In this document: piece by piece, positions 1 to 14,800 of the stretch
Position numbering within the stretch: position 1 is the first letter of the stretch
Layout: each line of letters begins with the position of its first letter
Assembly (NCBI RefSeq): GCF_015832195.1
Contig: NC_052017.1
Span: 73,595,801 to 73,659,800, forward strand
Source: Motacilla alba alba
Taxonomy: Eukaryota; Chordata; Aves; Passeriformes; Motacillidae
Direction of reading: 5' to 3'
Length of the DNA: 64,000 bases
Translations under genes and position numbers: made by a program
The notes under the pieces: model-generated
The model's database searches: none
Told to the model about the DNA's origin: nothing
Seen by the model: the letters and a program-made list of their open reading frames with translations, nothing else

Positions 1-3000
1 AATATACAAACTTAGAGATACACTTTGGACAAATCTGTAAGGAATCATAGTTTCCATGCTTTGTTCCTCATCTAGCAGATATATATGCTATGTGTTTATG
101 CAGCTGTGGAATCTAAAATTCATTTCAAAATCAAAAAATGCTTATACAGATTTAGGTCAGACTTAGCCAAATCGCAAGAGTATTGAAAGGGAGGGTGTGA
201 TTACATTTTCCAGTCCTGATTAATTTATAGAGAAATTACTATGCTATTAATGTAATTTAGAAACATATTGATAATCTTTATGATACAGTTTTCAGAAAGC
301 CCTCAGAAGTCTATGCAGTGATCATTAATAAAAAAAAATTCTTACAGTGTAATTTGAAAACTGCTATTTCCCTCTGATCTTCTGTCTTTGGATATATCAA
401 TATACATCTCAATGCAGACTTTCAGCAAAGGATTAGCAACTGCTGAGATAGGCAAGAAACAGTGCTCTGGGACTGACCAGGGGATATTTTTTTTACCATA
501 TGGAGGTCAATGAACCTCTTGTCAAAAGCAGATTTTCTCTAACTTCTTACTCCTTTTGTCAGTATGTGCCAGTTTGCCTTTTTATTTTTTTTTTGTGGAA
601 AATCTCTTGACCCATAAAAAGTAAGGCATGGTTCTGCTCATAAGCAAGTAAGCTTTTAAAATATTATATTAGTACCAATACACAACTTTTCTGACAGTTT
701 GATGTTGTAAGGATTAAAGTGACAGATTCTTTTATCATAGAACTCGTTGGTTAGGAGAGGGATGAAGTTTAATAAAACATGGGAACAACAAAATCATATA
801 CAAATACTAGCTTGACATTTGTTCTCAGCAAAAAAGAAAGATGTTGTGTTCCTCAAATGAAAGGCAAAATACAACACATTTCAACACATAAATGCACTTG
901 TGAACAATAACAGTATCTATCACAGTATCCATCGTGTTAAGAAACTGAGAAGAAAAATCCAGCAGTGTGTATTCCATGGACACTGAAATTCTTCTTGGTT
1001 CTGCACCAAAGGCGGTCTGACACCATTAGGATTTTTTAAAGCAATGTGTTTGAGTCCCAGTCTATGACAATTTTATCTCCATGATGGCTTATGCAGAAAA
1101 GCATTAAAATAATATCTCTTTTCCAATTTTCGAACACTTTTGTCTTTTAACCCATTTCTCTTTCTCTATTTTTTTTTTTGCCTTGAGATAGATTTTGATT
1201 ATTTCTTCAAAGATTAAAAATGTGCTATACATAAGCTAAAAGTCTGAGCAAAATGTGCTGACAGAAAGTTTTATGCCCAAGCATTGTATTCTCCATTAAG
1301 CTATCAACCTTGACAATACTTGTAAGCACTGAAAAAACATCAAATGTGAATACTGTCCTTTTTCAGGAGAGTACAAATATGGATTTCTTGGAAGTTTGGT
1401 GATGACCGTGGTAAGATGCCTAAGGTATCGTGCTTCTCAAGAAGCAGCCCCCTTGCTTCAACACTGGCATCCTACAGCATCCCTATAGGCTCTGCTGTGC
1501 CAAATCCTGGTTGTTGTCAGGAGATCCGATGCACTGAGTTCCTTGTGCCACATCCAATAAAAAGAAATGAAAGCGGAACAAGCAATGTTCCAAGCTTTCT
1601 AATCCAGATCAGATAGTGGCTTGAGCCACTTTAATCTCCCAATTTCGTTTGAAACATCCTGAATAAACTCTATAGGAATGGTCATGAAGCCAGACAAAAC
1701 AGCTATCTTCCCTAGTTTTAATTTAATTTTATTTTTTCTTCTTCTCCTGTTGAGTGAACTTCAGTGGTGCTATTCATCTGAATAATAGACATCGGTCCTT
1801 AAGAAAATAGTAAGATTTTATGTTCTAGGACATAAAATAATCTGACATTTTAGATGAATTTTAATAAAAACTACTTCAAATTTTTGGGATAGGAAAATTC
1901 TAGAAACTTATAGGTCTTGTTTTTTTGTTTTTTAATTGTATTTGATTATCTCACAGTTATGCAAGGTTAAGCAGAATTCGCAGTTTCACTAGCTATTCAC
2001 TTCTGGGCAGTGCAAACAGTGACTTATTTGGGTGTTTTTGTTTTCAGTTCTTACTGCATTATTGATGAGTAACTCACATTGCTTGACTGCTTCTTAATGC
2101 ACACTCATTTTCTAGCACTGAGACACAGCAAAAGGGTGTTTAAAGCTTTTTCAGCCAGAATGTTCACTAATAAATGCTCTAACACTTAGAAATATTTTTC
2201 AATTTAAATACTGTGTAATTCCATAAAGCAATGGCATTTGGCTGGCTGAAGCATGCAATATATAACTCCCTTGTTGATGTTTATGTGCCTTGGCCCTGAT
2301 GATCTCAGAATACAATTGGTGATATGGGAGCCTTTTAATTCTACATGTATGACTCTCAGCCAAATGCTGTAGATGCATTAAGCTGATAGATTAAGAAAAA
2401 ATGTGTCATTCTATCTGTTTAGGAAATATCAAAAAATATGGGATTAGACATTTCACAATGGTGAAGTGCATGCTGTATTTGCTAGCCCTAGAAAAACAAG
2501 GCAAGTGATATCTTAGACCTGGAAAGGAAAAGGGGAAAATGTACTTTATGGATTTTCAAAGCCATGTTTGTCCTTCAAAAACCACAGATAGGTGAGAGGT
2601 CAGACTCATTATGTTGGGCAGTGCCCTCCATGCTTTGGGAAACTGAGGAGCTGTACATGCGCCTTATAGGGAAGTCATAAGAACCACTGAAGAAATATAT
2701 TCCAATTTTTAAAAACCGAGAAAGCAGGAAAACAGCAGCCCCTGAAATCTTATTTGAGGTGCAGGGAATGGCAGTCTGTGTACTGTTTTTCAGTGAAACT
2801 CAACCATACCCTAAGAGATAAGTAGCTTCTGCTCTGAAACCCAAAGGGCTCAATGGGACTCAAAGGTATCTTATAGACGTTTATCCGAAAGGGAGTGTAA
2901 CATTAAAAATTGTCTTTCTTTTATGAAAAATTGTTCAAAATTTAAATCTGATGTATATTATACCAAATGTTGAGCTAGAAAATGTTCTATGAATTTGTGG

Positions 3001-4961
3001 TAAATATTTTGTACACCTTAAATTATCTTTATTATTGAAAATATCCTATATGTCTGTATTGTTCAGAGTTTCTTCAAGTACTTATCCTGGTTTTTTAATG
3101 GACTTCTTTTCCATAATGCGAGTTTCAACTAATTATAACATTGATATTATGTTTATCCATTAAAACAATTATAACTTAAGAAATGCCAAAGATATTTTCC
3201 TGTTGCCAAAAAATATTAAGCTAGTAATGAATCTGAGGAGTCTTTACTCTGGCATATTTTCAATAGGTTTCTCTGATGTTATTTTATGTCTCAACAACCA
3301 TATATGAAGAGTCTTATAGTCTGTCCTTTACACTATTTTACTGTGGGTTTTCTATTCCCTGTTGTTTTATCATTAGCTGCTAACACAGGAGGCATTCCCC
3401 ACGTGTAATAGACTTGGCATAATGATTTAATATTCTTTGTGAGATGCCAAGTGTTCTTCTCATACTTCCTTGGAATTTTGACAGTAACCATATTGCTCTC
3501 GTGTGACCAAAAATATCAATAAATAAAAAATGACCTTTTCTGCTCATCTAAAGTGTAATGAAAGCAAAGTATTCAGCCTACAAACACTCAGGAAAAAAAT
3601 CTTATGATCCACAGTATGCCTTGTGCTTATAATTTTCATGGCAGAACTCATTTGTTATGAGACTTTTTATATCTGTAAAATGGAAACTTATTTCTCACAG
3701 GGCATCTATTCCTCTATCTCATTTGTTAAAATATGCTAAGCTCCCAATAAATCAGACAGACAACTGATTTCATGGGTTAGTGAGGGTGAAAATGGCAATT
3801 TTAACACTTTATTGTAAATTAATGATGAAAATCTTTTAACAAAAAAACTCCTTTATATACTAAATGCTCCTCAATGTCTACTGAAAGCAAATCTATAACG
3901 AATATTAGGAATAGTAATGAAATTCTGCCTAAGAACAATATTGACATTTCTGTTTTAGAATGTAATGGCAATTCAAGATAACCTTAAAGCAATATTTTTA
4001 TAAACTGGAAATACATGCTTGAAGGTCTGCCTCCGTATTTGATGTAAGAGCATTACCATATTAAATCAGATACTATTTCCTCAGGAAAAATCATGTTAGT
4101 ATTATCTATGACTTTTTAAACTAAGTGACAACCTGATTTACATGGTATATAGCTTTATAGTAATTCCAGTTTAGTTAGGACCTTATCCATTTCCATTAAA
4201 GGCAACTTAATCTCTTATGGGAAGCTTAAAGGAATCTGGATGAAATGGCAACTACTAGGATAAAGCTCCAAGGTAGAAAATATCTTCATTCAGAACAAAG
4301 CTCAAATGTATGCTTAGCTCTCTGATGAAGTGCACACTCAATGTAGTGTGCATTTATTTGCAATAAGGTATTATGATTAATTTTTATATATGTCCTTTAA
4401 GGATTAAATTATAAAAATACTAACTAAGAAGGAAATCTGTAACAATTTAAAATAAGAGATTACATAGAAATTAAGAAGAAAGAAAGAAGAGAGACATTTA
4501 CAGAACTGAGTATCTACCTTGGTTTTTTCCATCCTCCTTAACAGGTCTTCTACTACATAGTTCTGCTCTGACTTCCTTCAACATATCATACTTCCTAAAT
4601 ATTCAAAGCTGACCATGGAGAAAACACTAAAGAGGCAGCCACTTCTCCATCATATCAATGACATCACTGGTCCTGTTTGTCCTTAATTTTGCTATAATGA
4701 AAAACTTCCCGCTTAGCCATTATAAGTTCTTCAAAAAGGTTGAACTTAAAATATGTAACACCAAAGTGGCAGTCAGGAATGGTCTATCATACAGGAAAAG
4801 ACAACACTTTAACAATATATTAACTACTTCAGGAGAAGAAAGTATTTTTATCACAAGTTTTTCAAGGAAAACAAAAACAAACAAACATTGAAAAAAAAAA
4901 GTTTATTTACTATTTTAGCAGAAAGTCTTTATTCCTGTGGATTACCTGGCAAACACAGCAC

Positions 4962-4998
4962 ATATATATATAATATGTGTGTGTGTATATATATATAT
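4962..4998. repeat. TA/TG dinucleotide microsatellite
   Basis: Alternating TA, then TG, then TA units run almost without interruption for about 37 bases. Such tracts are length-polymorphic. There is no sign that it belongs to a larger element. Confidence 0.9.
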
Positions 4999-7562
4999 TT
5001 CTTTTACATCTTTTAAGTGAAATACTAGAAATTTTCTTAATTCTATTTGGTGTTAGCACTCTTCAGTCAGTTTTGCTGCTGCTTGTTTCCTTGTGAATTA
5101 GCAGTCTCTGTCAAGATTGTCAGGGAGAACAGTGAGATATGCTCGGAAGACTCCTAAGAAGAATTATTCATAACTCAGTTAAACCAGTGGAGTTCTTGAC
5201 TTATGTCTTTGAATATTTCTCTATTCAGGGATGAAGACAATCTTTTATGTTGCCAAAACCTTGTAATTAAATTATTGATGTTAATTTCTGTAATGAAGAA
5301 CAGTACAGAACTATTAAAGATGTAATACATATGTTTTGACTATTCATATTTTAATTTTTTCCTCTCTATTGTCTTATTATATTTTATTTTCCTTAAATAA
5401 ATGATAACTATCCAGCCTTTTATACAGTTACACATCAAAAGTCGAACATTTTCATAACATTACATTTTGGAACCAGTTTTCATGGTTAAATAAAGCCATT
5501 TATATAGAAAAATTAAACAACAACAACAGCAATAAAAAAATTTAGACAAAAGGAAGTAAGTTTGTTACAGACTCAAAAGTCATGCAATTTCTGTAGACTT
5601 CACTCAATCATTCAAATAGTCTTAAAGACCAGCAAGCATTCTCCCACACAAATTCACATTTAGAAGCTATAGTTTCAGGATCAGTAGTAATGCAAAATCT
5701 GTTAAAAGTTTTCATCATGTGATATCAGTCTTAAAGCTATACGCCCGTACTTCTTTCACACGGTTTCCCAAATCTGTCTTTAAAATCCATGTTTAAGTAA
5801 AAGTGTATTATTTTGTATTTTCTTAAATGCATTTTAGTAAATATGAAAAAAAAACCTTTATCTATAAAACCATGCTTGTGGATTTACTATTACAACCTCT
5901 GCAACCACTCTGCAAAGCTTTTACTTTTTCATGAGAAATAAACAATTTCTTAAATTTGTTTGGGTGCACTTGTTACTTGGGAAAACCTGCAAAACGAAAT
6001 CAAATTTTTTTCAGAAATTCTTTTTCTTTTACATTAAGCCTTCCTCAAATTTAAATTTTGCTTTCATTTACTCTTCTCTACCCATGTACTATTTCAGGTA
6101 AACACTGGAAATCTTAGGTGAGGTATCTGTTTAATATAAAGGAAATCTAAAGGAAAGAGCAAAGGCTGTCATATGAGATGCAGGTTTGGGCTCCACAGAT
6201 GGAAATGAATATGGCACAGAAGCACCATGAGCTCTCTTGGAAAGAAAAAGGCTGAACTTTTGCTGCACATTTTTATTTAGTCCTGCAACCTCATGGAGAG
6301 AGGCACACATTCTGACTAATGTTTTCAGTGATGCAGTGTTTATTCTTTCCCATCTTACACATAAACAGTGTGTAATAAGAACACTGATATGCCATGACCT
6401 AAGCTTTGAGAAGAATCAAAAATTCAGGCAGTGAGTAGTTTCAGCTTCAGCTAGGATTCTGCACACTTTCAGACTGTCCTGGCTTTTGCCCCGTAATGAA
6501 GGGTCTTCCCCATACCTACAGTAAAATAAATAAGCACAACTTTGGTTGCTATCCTCCTGCTACAGATTACTCACTTTTACATAGGTAAAATTAATTTCAT
6601 CCTTTCTGTGTGTGAGTAATTCATTCAATTACTATACTGCTTTCTATAACCCAGAAATATATTCCCCTGCTCTTTCAGATATTTTCTTCCACTTTTATGT
6701 CCCCCATCCCAATAGTTGTCTGTGTCTGGTTGACACAGAATTCCTTTCACGAAGCTGGCAAGAATAGTCAACAGCCTCTAAAGAACTGTCACTTCTGATA
6801 TAAATCTCTGAAGCACCTTCCATTTATCTTAGTCAGTGTAAACTGAACTACAGCAGCTGCATTTTTTTTCCCTGTGTTTTCAATGATCTCCTGGCCATTT
6901 CAGATAATTTAGAATCCAGAAGTCTAACATCAATGTTGAATTGTACAAAGATTTGAATTTTTTTGCCATTTAATTGTAATTTTAATAACTAAAATATAGG
7001 CAACAAATTCGCACGTTAGAATACAAAATGACAATTTATTTGTTAGGAAGGAATTTGCTCCCTATTGTACATGCCTTTTACAACACTTATTCAATTTTCT
7101 AGATGAGTTGATAAGCATTTCAAGGTAGCTATTTTACATGGAAGCACAATTCAAAAAAAAATATGCTGGTCTTGGGCTTCAGTTCTGCTGTAATTTACTG
7201 TAGTTTAAACAGACAAATGGCCAAAATGAATGCAATAAATGTTCCTGTACTTAAGATAAATGCCTAAGAAGTAGAATACCTGTAATTGCCTAAGGAACAG
7301 AAGTTGTTTTCCTATCCAAAACATTTACAGTCACGTTATAATATCCATGCATTTAATGACCCTTTGTGGATGTCTAACAAAAAGCTGTCAAGTCTCCTCT
7401 AGAGCTCAGCATAAGCCAAAATTTTTACATCTACAGGCATCAGCAAATTTCAACATCAACAAATATCAGAGGTCTAGTATTCAGTCCTGAAAAAATATCT
7501 CCGTTTGTTTGTTTTAGATACAGCTCGTTTCCAGCGTTTATCATGTCTTCCAATGTATAAAT

Positions 7563-7595
7563 AAAAAAAAAAAACACCAAAAAAAACCCAAAAAC
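7563..7595. repeat. A-rich/C low-complexity tract
   Basis: A run of 12 A is followed by A-runs separated by C, CC or CCC. The same pattern recurs many times in the window (for example at 32.04, 37.05, 40.69, 42.29, 42.94 and 54.46 kb). No flanking element body is recognisable. Confidence 0.8.
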
Positions 7596-7890
7596 TTGTT
7601 ATGAGCTTGTCCATGTCACTCCTGGTTATAGACTGCTATCATAACTCCCTCAGGTATTTTTGTTTTCAGGAACAAATAATGAACCTCCCTCCCTCTTTCC
7701 TCAGGTGAAAAATAATTACTCATGTAAAAATAATTAGAAACTTGATAGTCCTTATTGTCTGCACCCAAAATTTTTACAGTTTTACTATGTGCTTGTGAGA
7801 GAATGGGAGGGGAAGCAAGAGAGTAAATAGCTGCAAACTGTAATCAATATATTGATAGAAAATATGCATAGGAGTATGATCTCTGTTTCA

Positions 7891-7911
7891 GGGTTTTTTT
7901 GGGGTTTTTTT
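7891..7911. repeat. T7-G4-T7 low-complexity tract
   Basis: Runs of T are interrupted by GGGG, the complement of the A/C tracts seen elsewhere in the window. It superficially resembles a ciliate telomere repeat but there is only one unit, so it is treated as low-complexity DNA. Confidence 0.75.
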
Positions 7912-10900
7912 GTGTACTGGTAATATTTTTTTTTTGACTCAACAGTATCAGATTTTCCTGTAAAATTAGTGTGACTCAAAATCTTATGTCTCAATGAAAA
8001 AGATTACCATATTTTATATGTAAGTTGGGATTTGATTTTTCCTTATATGCATCATGTTATATCCACTAGTATTGAATTTCATTGGCTATTTTATTGCCTT
8101 GTCACTCAGACTCAAAGAAGTTTTGCTGTTGTCTTCAAGTGACCTTCATCTCTACTGTCAAAAAAGTTTCTGTAGAAGCAAAGCAAACTTTCTAAGTCCA
8201 CAAGCGAGCTTTAACTCTTACACTTTGGCTGATCAGTTTTGTTGTATGATTCTGTGACCAATTTCACTGAAACTCTTTAAGAAGTTCAACTCAACAAAAT
8301 CACTTGATCTTTACTTTCTCAAAAGCCCGAATTTTTTGGCGAAGTTTCACAAAAGAATGACTTGGTTTCATGTGAACAAATCACATTTAGCTGAGTGTAA
8401 TTAACTGTGTCATTAACTATAGTTCTACTAGTTTTCCAAGTACAAATGTTGCCATGCCTTCCCTGAATCTTTTCTTAAACCAGTGACACAAAATTTGCTA
8501 CTCTCCACTTGCATTAAGGAACTTTAAAGAAAACAATGATACACAGCTTCTGTGACTCAGTTTGGAAGCCTTGAATAAATACAATTTGCTCCTGATTTGG
8601 GTAGTGTTCACTCTGTTTGAGCTACAGTTTCTTCCACAACTTCTATTTCAGTCAGTTCCCTTGAGAAGTTTCCCACCAGGAAAAATTCAACCATGAGAAT
8701 CTTCTCAGTTTCTTTGTGAATGCTAAGGAAAAGGGTTTATTTTTCTTCTGTGTTTTATCTTCTCTGAATGCTTTGGATTTGTTTCATAACTTAATTGTCA
8801 GTAAGTCCTACAGACTACTGGAAGGCTTACAGCTACTGACTTGTTTAACCAAGATTTATTAACAGGGTTCTTTTTTGTTAATTAACTTTTCCTCCAACTC
8901 TTTTTGGCCTTCTTTAATGTATTGCTTTTACATTTAATCTGGCAGCGTTTTTTAGTGTCTTATTCTATGTTTAATTTTTATTTGGATTTGAGCTCTGTTT
9001 TCTGAAGGAACATTCTTATGTGTAATAACAACCCTTTTCCTTCTATTTCCTCTCTCCTGTCTTAAAATTTTCTGTACAGGCAGTGTTGTTTGCCTTGTAT
9101 TTCAAATATGGCATTCTACAGCAACCTCCATGCCATAAAGACTTGAATTTTCCCATTTTCTTCTTAAAAAGCTGTCTTGTTCTATAGCCTCCATCATAGC
9201 CTAACAAATATCCAGACACCATCAGCATCCTAGGTGTGAAATCAGTAGTACAGATCAAACACTATATTTTTTTCTATTTAAGCCTTGTAATTTCATTATG
9301 TACAGCATTTGATGCTAGTTTAGATGTGTAGTTTATCAGTGTGATTTGATTTTAGGATCTCTTGACATCTAATAAATATTCTTCCATCACAACTATGGCT
9401 AAATCTGTCATCCTGATGTTCCAGTATGACATCAACTGACAGTATTCCACCAAGTTTCCAATATGCCTACTGTGTCAATTTCTGCATTTGACAGCAAATA
9501 TCCAAAATTTCCTTACCTAATTATTTAAAAATCTGGCATTCATGAAGAAGCATGCATAATATAGTGTTGATTCTTCTTTTGCAAACTATATCAACAGAGC
9601 TGTCTTCTTATCTATTTAATTATTTTCATCCCCTGACATGTGTGTCTTTTAGGCATACCAAATTTCCATGTCTTCCTCAATAATAAAAGCACCATCCTAA
9701 GGCATTTGTCTCCATCTACTTGCTGTTCCCCCATCTTTATGTTATATACATGGAAGATGGGAGCAAAGTCTTTGTAAAGCCCTTTCTTCACATGCATGCA
9801 AATGAACCAAAATAGAAAAGATCACAGAGTCTTCAGTGTTTCAGAAAATAAGGAAATTCACAAATGCCTCTGAAGACTCTATTTGAATTTTTAAGTATTT
9901 GCAAAACTATTAGAAGTATCTGTGTGTGCATGTTTTATCAGTATTTTGATAGCTTTACAATCATTACTCTTTTATTAAATCATCACACATCGATTATTAA
10001 GAAGCAGTAGCTCAAAATAAGAAAATTGATTTTCCAGTAATGTTGTCTATCTCTTCAAAGAGGAATGAAGGCCTTAAAGGTAAGTTTTGCAAATTCCTGC
10101 TTCCCTGTGTTCTACTTGTGAATATTGAAGCCAGTTTTAGTGAAAATTTAAAAATAATTAATTTCTCTAGGTCTTTTCCAAAATAGAATAAAAATTGGAA
10201 ATATTTTAAATGGAAAATACCTACTTTACTTCAATAAAAAATAAAGCAAAACATTATGAAACCTCTTTAAAAATAGTATTTATTGTTTGGTCTTGAATGA
10301 CAAGCAAGTGGCTAGACTAACGACCTTGAACCACTGTTATAATTTATAATACTATAGCAATATTGGTCACACTGGAACACTGCCAGTCATATGTCTCTTA
10401 TTTTCTAATTCACTTTTATAATAAAGCTAATACGCAACAACCCACAGTTGCTAAGGCAATTTTAACAAATGTTAATGTATTTTTACTGGAAATTTCATAT
10501 AGGATGTCAAATTATGTATTCAATAAGTATGTTTTTAATAAAATGTCTATCTTTATTAAATATGCATTAAAATTAATAAAGGTAAAAAAATGATGCTCAC
10601 TAAGAAATTAGGGTGATTTACATGTGTGACAAGGCTCCAGAAAAGGTATCAGCTACTCAGCATGGTATTGCATACATTTATTATAATAAATATATGTATA
10701 TATATACTAAAATGCATTAGGAAACAACTGCATTTACTAAAAGAAACAGTTTTCTTTCACATAATTTCACATCCTTCAGCTGATATCCCTAAGAAGTGGC
10801 ATGTTAGCCTATGCTAAGTTCAGCTATGAATTTATATGTACTTGCTACATATCTTGCTATAACATATGCTTCTTTAAATGTTCTTACTATCTTTACAAAG

Positions 10901-11544
10901 GCAATTATTCTACAGTATAATGGATCAAAATGAACTTGTAAAATATTACTGCAGTAGTTATAATGATACAACTGTCAGTACCGTGCTGCTAATTATGTCC
11001 AGATAGTAATGATTATTTTACCTGAGCAAAATGGGTGTTTCTGGTATGCTAATTCATTAAGCTGTTAGTTATAAAAATCGAGATATATAATACTGTCATG
11101 AAGAAACACATTAATCCACACTTTAACTATATCCTGGAATTTCCTTGGCTTTTAAAACATGCTGTACATCAGCAAAATGGTATATTCCCCTTCTATTGGG
11201 TCACTAACTGTATCACTGCTTTAGGATACACCAAGAAAAGTGAGCTAATGCAAAGTACTTGCAAGAAAATGACTTTGCTAATACACTAATATTGATTATA
11301 AGCCTTTACACGTGGAGCACTTATGTGTGATACAATAAATGGTTTCAAATTTTTTCAAGACACAATTGTATTATTGACAGAATATTTTTATGTTGCCTTG
11401 TCCACTCTGTTTTTGAAATGCTTACTAAATATTTTGTATTTGCTTATAAAGAAAAATAGATTTTCAGGTTTCAGGTTCTCTGCTGCCTGTAGCTGAGAAG
11501 ATCAATATAAGTGCTGAATTTTCTTCAATTTTTTATACTGCTTG

Positions 11545-11865
11545 TAATGGTTTAACCACAGCCAGCAAGCACCACAGAGGCTCTCTCACTTCCTCCACAT
11601 TGGAATGGTGGAGAAAATCACAAGAGTAAAAATGAGAAAGGTTATGGTTTGAGATAAAGACGGTTTAGTAAGTAAAGAAAAGTAAAGCAAGGAATATATT
11701 CACCACTTCCCATGGACTGGCAGGTGTTCAGCCATCTCCAGGAAATCAGAGTTCATGTAGCTTGGGAAGACAAACACCATCACTCTGAATGTCCCCTGTG
11801 GTTTCCTTCTTCTTCTTTAGCTTTTTATTGCTGGGTATGAAGAAACTGCTTTTTAGCATTTTTTT
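11545..11865 (-). mobile_element. Decayed avian ERV LTR (3' part), minus strand
   Basis: Read on the plus strand this begins with a GGTTTAACCACAGCCAGCAAGCACCAC-like block, then a block matching the 'GGAGAAAATC' and 'GAGATAAAGACGGTTTAGTA' segments. It closes near 11.84 kb with a 'GCTGGGTATGA' block. This order matches the reverse complement of a common bird LTR family whose sense strand ends in a TTAAACC block. The central part is much shortened relative to the family, by internal deletions. No gag, pol or env sequence adjoins it, so it is a solo-LTR remnant. Family-level recognition is from memory and both ends are approximate. Confidence 0.75.
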
Positions 11866-14800
11866 ACCATCTGTTTATGAATGGGTTATGATTCATTATA
11901 ATATCTGAAATTAATTTTATTGCCATTGCTGGCATAGGATTGAACTATGCAAACGCACAGAGATAGGGTTAGGCATAGCCACATGATTACTTCCACTTCC
12001 CAAGTTCTGGAGATTTTTGTTCATTAATTTTATAAATCAAAGGGCTTGAAGAAGCATGTCTGTGGGAAAGCCTGACAGAAAATATTGGGTTAAAAAATAA
12101 AGGCTATTAGTATATTGCATAAAAATGTTAAGCTTTACTTAGTCTAAAAATGATAGGGCATAATTAATATTTATTGAATTTATTCTACAGGTAAAGAAAT
12201 TTTCCGTCCTTAATAGGCTCATGTTACACAGAATCTTGTTATGAACTTAAAAATAAAAAGGTTTCTCCCCAGCATCCTTGAATGTGGCAAATATTACATA
12301 GGGATTTAAATTCTCCTCCCTGCAGGCAGTTTGTCCAAGACCTTCTGTAATATTCTTTAGAGGATTATAAAAACTTGCTCAAACAAAGCACACGGGGGCT
12401 TGCCCAATCAAACACTTGGATGAAAAACTTCATTCTGTTCTTTACATGACTCTGTTAGAATATTAATGTAGCTTCACCTTTTGATTTGAATGAGCTAATC
12501 AGAGGAAGAGTTTTATTCAGCTTTTCTTTGCCCAGCTCAGGCAAGTCTACACGATATTCAGTTTATTAAGGGGTTATTAGTTAATCTGCCCCTGGTGTTT
12601 ATGAAAAGCCTTCCACCATCTCACACAGTTCTTCAAATTACTCCATCAATGAATCCTTATTATCAGGTGAGGCTTAAATTGCATAGAAAACTTTTTCAGA
12701 TCCCTTGATTTTGTTTATGTTTCACCTCTATATTTTTTTGCATAAAATAGTGCACCAGGATCCATACTAGAACTGGTACAATAATTTTACCCCAGAATTT
12801 CAATTATCCAAGGATAATATTTTGTTTTTCTTTTGTCAATTACGTAAGAAGATGAATCTGCACAAATTCTCATTTTCACTATCAATCATTTGCAAAACTT
12901 TTTTTTTCTCTCTGTCATTTCACAGGTCTTAAGTTGTCTAATGGTTTACATATTTTCACATAAATATTGTTAGGATGTACTGAGAGATTTTTTTAAAGCC
13001 AACAGTGTAATAGATCAGTATAACTGAGTGGTTTTATTTATGGTGTTCATTGGTTCAGCATGAAACACAACACATATAGAAATTGTATTTATTAAAGAGT
13101 TTGCACATAAAATATTTAAAGTGAGAAAAAAAAAAAAGCCCTCAACAGAAGTTAAATAGCCCTAGGGGAGAAGAACTATTGCTTGAAATTATGCAAACTA
13201 TCAATCTTAAAAATAACCACTCTCTAGAAGAAGACAGTATGTCTATCAAACAAATTTCTATGAGGTGAACTAAAAATCAAAACAACAGTTCCACTCCTAC
13301 ATATATTATTTATTGGACACCAATAGTTTGTTTGGAGAAAAAAAATTAACGTAAAAAGCACATTTACAGTTCTTTCCTTTCTTGCCCTACTTTATTCATT
13401 CATGCATGGCATTTTTTACTTTTTAAAACACATTTTCCTCCCTGTTTTCCCTCATTAGAATCCTAGTAGATATTTTTTCATTTAAAAAATTTGTAATGAA
13501 TGCTGAGAAACATACACACACAGGATAATTACTTCTTAAATCTATCTATTTGCTGTTTCCCATTATTAAACTACTTGGATAGAGTTGATAGTTGACCTGT
13601 TGTTTTTACTCCTACCTGTCCCTAAAATGTGGAGATTCCAGAAGAATTCAGAATATTAAAAGATCTATAAATATAAGTTACTGTAAATTCTCATTAATTA
13701 GAAAAAATATAATTTTATTTACTGAAAATAAAATTTATGTACATCAATAATAAACAAAATTATTATAGTTTCTCATTTTGTTTGTTATCAATTGTCCATT
13801 TTTTTCACCTGATGAACAATATCTGTCAGAAAATTGTAGATAATTCTTTTTTATATCAGGGCCTTGCTGAATAATTGTAAGCATTTGTGAAATGCTTTGC
13901 TAGTAGGATTATATATCTGTTATATTTATTTGGAAAGTCGTTTCTTGAGAGCAGAATTTTAATGCAAACAAAACAATGTAGGCTTAATATTGTGGCAGAA
14001 TTTGCAAAAATCTGCTATATGCTAAAAATTCCATTGTCAAATATACTTGGTATGTCACTATAGAAATTTTTAACAATAACATTTTGCTTTACAGTGTGGA
14101 GTAGAGAGGCAGACTTGAGAGAAATAGGAGAGAGTAAGGTTAAGATTTCACATTTACTAGTACACATTGTAAGTAACTTTATTGAACTCCAAAACACCAA
14201 GAGGGGAGTCAGAATTCAGGAGGAGGACTTTAAACAGGCAAAATATTAAAAGAAAATTGGAAAAAATAAGGAGCATTTTTATCCCATTTTTAAGCTGATA
14301 GATATGTTCAGCTATTTCCTGAGGGAAAAAACCAAAATCAGGGCATGTCAATCCAAAATCTATTATGTATCCAAGCATCAATGATTCAGGCTTTTAGAAG
14401 TAAAATGGATGATCTGACTTTTGAGTACAATATTCTCAGAAGTTGTGTCTGTCGTTCTTTACTTTCATTGTGAAATGAAACTACTAAATCCTTCACCAGG
14501 GTTTGATTTATAAAGTTTGAAAAGGCCCTGCTAACTGTCTCCAATGGGCCTTGCAAAGCTGAAGGTATTCATCTCCAGTTGTCCCAAACATTTTCCTTGC
14601 CAGTTTTTCTCATGCTAGCAGAGGGTGTATTTTCTTAACATCAGACTAAGCTAAGGGAAGGACAAGCATATTTTCTGAAAATACTCTAAGAAAGTTCTTA
14701 CAGATTGATGACAGTTGGTAATAAAAGTATGCTTTTGGCAGAATCTACCAAATGCCACTCTTAAGTGGCTGAAAACTAGTGTTGCCTTAAGGCTATATAG

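Larger units (their letters stand above)
1..11544. other. AT-rich noncoding DNA, no gene seen
   Basis: I see no credible gene here. Open frames are all shorter than about 80 codons, occur on both strands, and have the Phe/Leu/Ile/Lys-rich content expected of translated AT-rich DNA. The stretch holds short homopolymers, a TA/TG microsatellite near 4.96 kb and A/C tracts near 7.57 and 7.89 kb. The 8.0-9.8 kb part reads like decayed repeat but I could not assign it to a family. Intron and intergenic DNA cannot be told apart here. Confidence 0.75.

Noticed and set aside
7891..7911. TTTTGGGG-like telomeric motif
   Set aside because: Only a single interrupted unit, and vertebrate telomere repeat is TTAGGG; part of the common T/G low-complexity class.
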